DNA of 64,000 bases, from positions 161,729 through 225,728 of the forward strand of contig MKWA01000022.1 in the NCBI GenBank assembly GCA_001899285.1, read 5' to 3'. The position numbers and the translations under genes are program-made. Positions 60,437 to 64,000 of the stretch are shown here, one piece after another (position 1 is the first letter of the stretch; each line of letters begins with the position of its first letter). The DNA comes from Rhizobiales bacterium 64-17. Its GTDB lineage: Bacteria > Pseudomonadota > Alphaproteobacteria > Rhizobiales > Xanthobacteraceae. The notes under the pieces are model-generated. The model was not told where the DNA came from. It saw only the letters and a program-made list of their open reading frames with translations, and ran no database searches.

Positions 60437-62019
60437 GTGCGGAGCCGGTCATGCTGCGCGATCGCTATCCCGTCGTCATCGCCGGCGGTGGCCCGACCGG
60501 CCTGACGCTTGCCAATCTGCTCGGCGTCTATGGCGTCGACTGTCTGATGCTGGAGCGCAATGCGTCCACCGTCAGCGAGCCGCGTGCGGTGTCGATCGAC
60601 GATGAATCGCTGCGTACCATGCAAATGGCGCGGGTGATCGACGCGGTTCTGTCGCGCATCGTCACCGGCTACGGCTCGCACTATTATTCGCCGCACGGCC
60701 GCTGCTTCGCCAAAGTGGAGCCGACCGACAGACCTTACGGCTATCCACGCCGCAACGCGTTCCGCCAGCCGGTGCTGGAAGCGCAACTGCGCGACGGCCT
60801 CACACGGCAGCCGAACGTCACCGCGGCGTTCGAGCACCGTCTCGTCGCGTTTACCCAGGACGCCGCCACCGTGACGTTGACGGTGGCGAAGCCCGACGGC
60901 AGCGAGACGACGATCCGCTGCGACTATCTCGTGGCCGCCGACGGCGCCAGCAGCATGGTGCGCCGCGCGCTCGATATCGCCATGGGCGGCTGGACGTTCG
61001 ACGAGCGCTGGCTGATCCTCGATCTGGAGGATTCGCCGGTTGCGTCGCGCCATACCAAGGTGTTCTGCGATCCGCAGCGGCCGTGCATCGCGCTGCCGGG
61101 GCCGGACGGGACGCGGCGCTACGAATTCATGCTGCATGCCTACGAGCGCGACGAGGACATGCTGCGCCCGGAGGTCGTTGCACATCTGCTGGCGACGCAC
61201 GAGGCCGCGCCGCAGAGCAAGCTAATCCGTGCGGTGGTCTATGCGTTCCACGCCCGGCTCGCTGAGCATTGGTCGCGCGGCCGTGTGCTGCTCGCCGGCG
61301 ACGCGGCGCATCTGATGCCGCCGTTCGCCGGGCAGGGGATGAACAGCGGCCTGCGTGACGCCACCAATCTCGCGTGGAAGCTCGCTGCCGTGCTGCGCGG
61401 CGTGCTCGGCCCGCGTTTGCTTGCGACGTACGAGAGCGAGCGCCGCACGCATGCGGACGCGATGATCGTCCTCGCGCTCAACATCGGCCGGGTGATGGCG
61501 CCGCGTAACGCGCTGATGGGTTTTCTGACGCGCGCCTTGTTCCGCTTGCTGGCGATCTATCCGCCGGCGCGCGACTACATCGCGCAGATGAAGTTCAAGC
61601 CGCCGCCGCGGTTCGATCAGGGCTTCCTGCTCGGCGATCCGGACGGCGCGCGCCACCCCATGGTCGGCCGGCTGTGTCCGCAACCGGAAGTCGCCGGGCG
61701 GGACGGGGAGCCGGTGCTGCTCGATTCGCGGCTCGGTGACGGCTTTGCCGCGCTGGTCCTGACCGCCCAGGCGGATCCCCTGAACTGGCCTGCGATCTGG
61801 GACCGGCTCGGGGTGCGGCGGGTACGGCTGCTGCCACCGGGGGCGGTAGCCGGCCCCGACGACCTGGCTCTCATCCACCCACCCACCGGATTTCTGGCCG
61901 AAACCGGCCGGATCGTGCTGCTGCGCCCGGACCGGTATGTGGCGGCGGTGATCCCGCTCGACCGGCTGGTCGCCGGTTCGGCCCGGCTGGAGGCGATGGT
62001 CGCCTCCACCTTCTCCTAA
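60433..62019 (+). CDS. FAD-dependent aromatic hydroxylase, MhpA-like (3-(3-hydroxyphenyl)propionate hydroxylase family)
   Basis: 528 residues. GGGPTGLTLANLLGVYGVDCLMLERN (about 16-41) for FAD, AADGASSMVRRAL for the DG motif, and GRVLLAGDAAHLMPPFAGQGMNSGLRDATNLAWKL for the second FAD region. The thioredoxin-like C-terminal domain (about 415-528) matches MhpA/phenol-hydroxylase proteins. NAD(P)H-dependent ortho-hydroxylation of a phenol would give the catechol for the dioxygenase. Starts in an ATGA overlap with iclR. No hydrolase or hydratase follows, so later steps must be encoded elsewhere. Confidence 0.9.
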   Translation: MSAEPVMLRDRYPVVIAGGGPTGLTLANLLGVYGVDCLMLERNASTVSEPRAVSIDDESLRTMQMARVIDAVLSRIVTGYGSHYYSPHGRCFAKVEPTDRPYGYPRRNAFRQPVLEAQLRDGLTRQPNVTAAFEHRLVAFTQDAATVTLTVAKPDGSETTIRCDYLVAADGASSMVRRALDIAMGGWTFDERWLILDLEDSPVASRHTKVFCDPQRPCIALPGPDGTRRYEFMLHAYERDEDMLRPEVVAHLLATHEAAPQSKLIRAVVYAFHARLAEHWSRGRVLLAGDAAHLMPPFAGQGMNSGLRDATNLAWKLAAVLRGVLGPRLLATYESERRTHADAMIVLALNIGRVMAPRNALMGFLTRALFRLLAIYPPARDYIAQMKFKPPPRFDQGFLLGDPDGARHPMVGRLCPQPEVAGRDGEPVLLDSRLGDGFAALVLTAQADPLNWPAIWDRLGVRRVRLLPPGAVAGPDDLALIHPPTGFLAETGRIVLLRPDRYVAAVIPLDRLVAGSARLEAMVASTFS

Positions 62020-62165
62020 AGTCGGATTTTGTCCGGGCCGCCTCGGACAGATGGCCGGGGGAAGCCTCCGGACCGGCCTTGTCAAACGCCCGCCCGCCCG
62101 GCAAAGGAAGCGCGGGCCGGCGGCACGCTGTCCGGTCCATCCCGAGACGCAGCCCCGAGGGTTCC

Positions 62166-62810
62166 ATGCTTCGCTGGTTTCACAAGCTGATGCCCAAGGA
62201 GGAGCGTTTCTTCGACCTCTTCGCCAAGCATGCCGAGGTCATCAGCGCCGGGGCTGCGGCGCTGCGGGCGATGCTCGAAGGTGGCGATGCGGTTCCGGTC
62301 CAGTACAAGCTGGTGATGGACCGCGAGCACGATGCCGACAATGTCACCCGCGATATCCTGATCGCGGTGCGCCGCTCCTTCATCACGCCATTCGACCGCT
62401 CCAATATCAAGGATCTGACCCAGTCGATGGACAACTCCATCGACCAGATGCAGAAGACCGCGAAGGCGGTGATGGTGTTCAAGCTGCGCGAGTTCACGCC
62501 GCAGATGAAGGCGATGGCCGACGACATCGTGCAATGTGCCGAACTGGTGCAGAAGGCGGTGCCGCTGATGCGCTCGATCAGCGCCGAGGCGGTGCATATC
62601 AGCAAGATCGCCGAGCAGATTTCCCAGATCGAGGGCCGCGCCGACGAGCGGCACGACAATGGGCTGAAGGAATTGTTCGAGCAGTACGGCTCGACCAATC
62701 CGATGGCTTTCATCACCGGCAACGAAGTCTACGATCACCTCGAAAAGGTCGTCGACCGGTTCGATGACGTCGCCAACATCATGCAAGGCATTGTGCTCGA
62801 GCACGTCTGA
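62166..62810 (+). CDS. DUF47/PhoU-like Pit accessory protein
   Basis: 214 residues, all-helical, of the DUF47 (TIGR00153) family that is encoded with Pit phosphate transporters and is thought to regulate them. Begins MLRWFHKLMPKEERFFDLFAKHAEV; the metal-binding acidic/His pattern DREHDADNVTRDI (about 52-64) and ERHDNGLKELFE are present. Start chosen at 62166 because the family begins there, 16 bases before the Pit gene end to start gap. The 146-base gap before it shows no gene. Confidence 0.9.
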   Translation: MLRWFHKLMPKEERFFDLFAKHAEVISAGAAALRAMLEGGDAVPVQYKLVMDREHDADNVTRDILIAVRRSFITPFDRSNIKDLTQSMDNSIDQMQKTAKAVMVFKLREFTPQMKAMADDIVQCAELVQKAVPLMRSISAEAVHISKIAEQISQIEGRADERHDNGLKELFEQYGSTNPMAFITGNEVYDHLEKVVDRFDDVANIMQGIVLEHV

Positions 62811-62825
62811 CCGGCAAGGCCATCC

Positions 62826-63833
62826 ATGGACGCCCTCGTGCTCAGTTTCCCGCTGCTGGTTGGCCTCATCGGGGTCGCCCTGCTGTTCGATTTCCTCAAC
62901 GGGCTGCACGACGCCGCCAATTCGATCGCGACTATCGTCTCGACGCGCGTATTGCGGCCGCAATATGCGGTCGCCTGGGCGGCGTTCTTCAATTTCATCG
63001 CGTTCCTGTTCTTCGGCCTGCATGTCGCGCAGACCATCGGCACCGGCATCGTCGCGCCGGACGTGGTGACGCCGCATGTGATCTTCGGCGCGCTGATGGG
63101 CGCGATCGCCTGGAACCTGATCACCTGGGGGCTCGGTATCCCGTCGTCGAGTTCGCACGCGCTGGTCGGCGGACTGGTCGGCGCCGGCATCGCCAAGGCC
63201 GGCTTCGGCGTCATCGTCTGGCACGGTTTGCTGCCGACGATCCTCGCCATCTTCGCCTCGCCGATGGTCGGCTTCCTGCTCGGCCTGCTGTTGATCCTGT
63301 TCCTGTCGTGGCTGTTCATCCGCTCGACGCCGTTCGCGGTCGACAGCAATTTCCGCCGGCTGCAGTTCGTGTCCGCGTCGCTCTATTCGCTCGGCCACGG
63401 TGGCAACGATGCACAGAAGACCATGGGCATCATTGCCGTTCTGCTTTACTCGCAGGGCTATCTCAACGGCGAATTCCATGTGCCGTTCTGGGTGGTGATC
63501 TCCTGCCAGGCGGCGATGGCGTTCGGCACGCTGTTCGGCGGGTGGCGCATCGTCAAGACGATGGGGTCGCGCATCACGCGGTTGACGCCGATGCAGGGCT
63601 TCTGCGCCGAGACCGGCGGTGCCATTACGCTGTTCGCCGCGACCTGGCTCGGCATTCCGGTGTCGACCACGCACACCATCACCGGCGCGATCATCGGCGT
63701 TGGTTCGGCGCGGCGCGCCTCGGCGGTGCGCTGGAACGTCGCCAGCAACATCGTCGTCGCTTGGTTCGTGACGATCCCGGCGTCCGGCATTCTTGCCGCG
63801 CTGTTCTACTGGCTGTCGTCGCTGTTCGGCTGA
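62826..63833 (+). CDS. pit: Low-affinity inorganic phosphate transporter, PiT family
   Basis: 335 residues with about ten transmembrane helices. Both PiT signatures are visible: FLNGLHDAANSIATIVSTRVL (about 23-43) and SLGHGGNDAQKTMGIIAVLL (about 191-210). Takes up metal-phosphate by proton symport. Starts 15 bases after the DUF47 gene, forming the usual pair. Converges with the chemoreceptor gene. Confidence 0.94.
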   Translation: MDALVLSFPLLVGLIGVALLFDFLNGLHDAANSIATIVSTRVLRPQYAVAWAAFFNFIAFLFFGLHVAQTIGTGIVAPDVVTPHVIFGALMGAIAWNLITWGLGIPSSSSHALVGGLVGAGIAKAGFGVIVWHGLLPTILAIFASPMVGFLLGLLLILFLSWLFIRSTPFAVDSNFRRLQFVSASLYSLGHGGNDAQKTMGIIAVLLYSQGYLNGEFHVPFWVVISCQAAMAFGTLFGGWRIVKTMGSRITRLTPMQGFCAETGGAITLFAATWLGIPVSTTHTITGAIIGVGSARRASAVRWNVASNIVVAWFVTIPASGILAALFYWLSSLFG

Positions 63834-63837
63834 ACGC

Positions 63838-64000
63838 TTACGCCGCCACGTCGCGCAGGAAATCTTCCAGTTCGCGGCGCAGATCGGCGGCGGCCTGACG
63901 CACCACGTCGGACGCGTCGAGCACCGTGCGGGCCGAGCGTTGCGTTTCCGCCGTCGCGTTCGCTACCTCACCGAGCAGAGCCGTGGCGGTCTTGCTGCCG
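63838..64000 (-). CDS. C-terminus of a probable methyl-accepting chemotaxis protein (truncated by window edge)
   Basis: 54 codons of a minus-strand gene ending with TAA at 63838. The translated end (GSKTATALLGEVANATAETQ, then RSARTVLDASDVVRQAAADL and an ending RRELEDFLRDVAA) matches the helical tail of chemoreceptors, where LRxEVxxFLxxV(R)A is common. The signalling hairpin and sensor domain lie outside. Confidence 0.7.
   Translation of the reverse strand, partial: GSKTATALLGEVANATAETQRSARTVLDASDVVRQAAADLRRELEDFLRDVAA

Noticed and set aside
62030..62049. TGTCCG-8-CGGACA as terminator after the MhpA-like gene
   Set aside because: Six-base stem with no T-run; too weak to call.
1..64000. CRISPR arrays, tRNA or rRNA genes, insertion sequences, prophage or attachment sites
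   Set aside because: No repeated spacer-like units, cloverleaf-like sequence, transposase or integrase translation was recognised on either strand.

Overview
The window is a GC-rich, gene-dense stretch of bacterial chromosome. Its content (imuC/dnaE2-type polymerase, many branched-chain-amino-acid (LIV)-type ABC transporters, coxMSL-type molybdenum hydroxylases, FCD-GntR, IclR and MarR regulators) suggests an alphaproteobacterium of the Rhizobiales, for example the Bradyrhizobium, Rhodopseudomonas or Xanthobacteraceae neighbourhood. That placement is inferred from gene content and base composition; no rRNA or tRNA gene is present to test it. No CRISPR array, insertion sequence, integrase or attachment site was seen.

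Layout. 1-2967: 3' part of dnaE2. 2983-13633 (minus strand): a transport and catabolic region made of a FCD-GntR regulator, a secretion-signal-less NMT1-like protein, an intrinsic terminator, then a long operon (periplasmic binding protein, MetE-like protein, second paralogous binding protein, LivH, LivM, LivG, LivF, amidase, cupin). 13955-15634 (plus): TauE-like exporter and cyclase-family hydrolase. 15650-18230 (minus): SsuABC/NMT1-type ABC transporter. 18482-25550 (plus): alpha/beta hydrolase, atypical SDR, second LIV-type system with a fused LivHM permease, MarR regulator.

25547-39977 (minus) is the most unusual part: a FAD oxidoreductase, SDR and PaaG-like hydratase; an aspartate-dehydrogenase-like NadX; an NMT1-type ABC transporter; a NadC-type phosphoribosyltransferase; and a molybdenum hydroxylase with one FAD subunit, one 2Fe-2S subunit and two different large subunits. 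The transporter promoter and the nadC promoter carry closely related 21-bp operator-like sequences (17 of 21 positions identical), which suggests one regulon. A perfect 8-4-8 palindrome at 18435-18454 is partly related and sits in the same position just after a -10 box.

40274-44899 (plus): third LIV-type system. 44906-55470 (minus): ECF sigma factor, small membrane protein (probable anti-sigma), CnrX/CpxP-like sensor, outer-membrane factor, membrane fusion protein and two MdtBC-like RND pumps, with an ECF-type promoter upstream of the sigma gene. 55621-57392: FAD monooxygenase divergent from a carboxymuconolactone-decarboxylase-family gene. 57560-58657: L,D-transpeptidase. 58779-62019: an aromatic ring-cleavage cassette (extradiol dioxygenase, IclR, MhpA-like hydroxylase). 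62166-63833: DUF47/PhoU-like protein and Pit phosphate transporter. 63838-64000: C-terminus of a chemoreceptor.

Taken together this looks like a catabolic region in which five ABC importers are each paired with small sets of oxidoreductases and hydrolases, probably for aromatic or N-heterocyclic acids. Substrates cannot be fixed from sequence alone.
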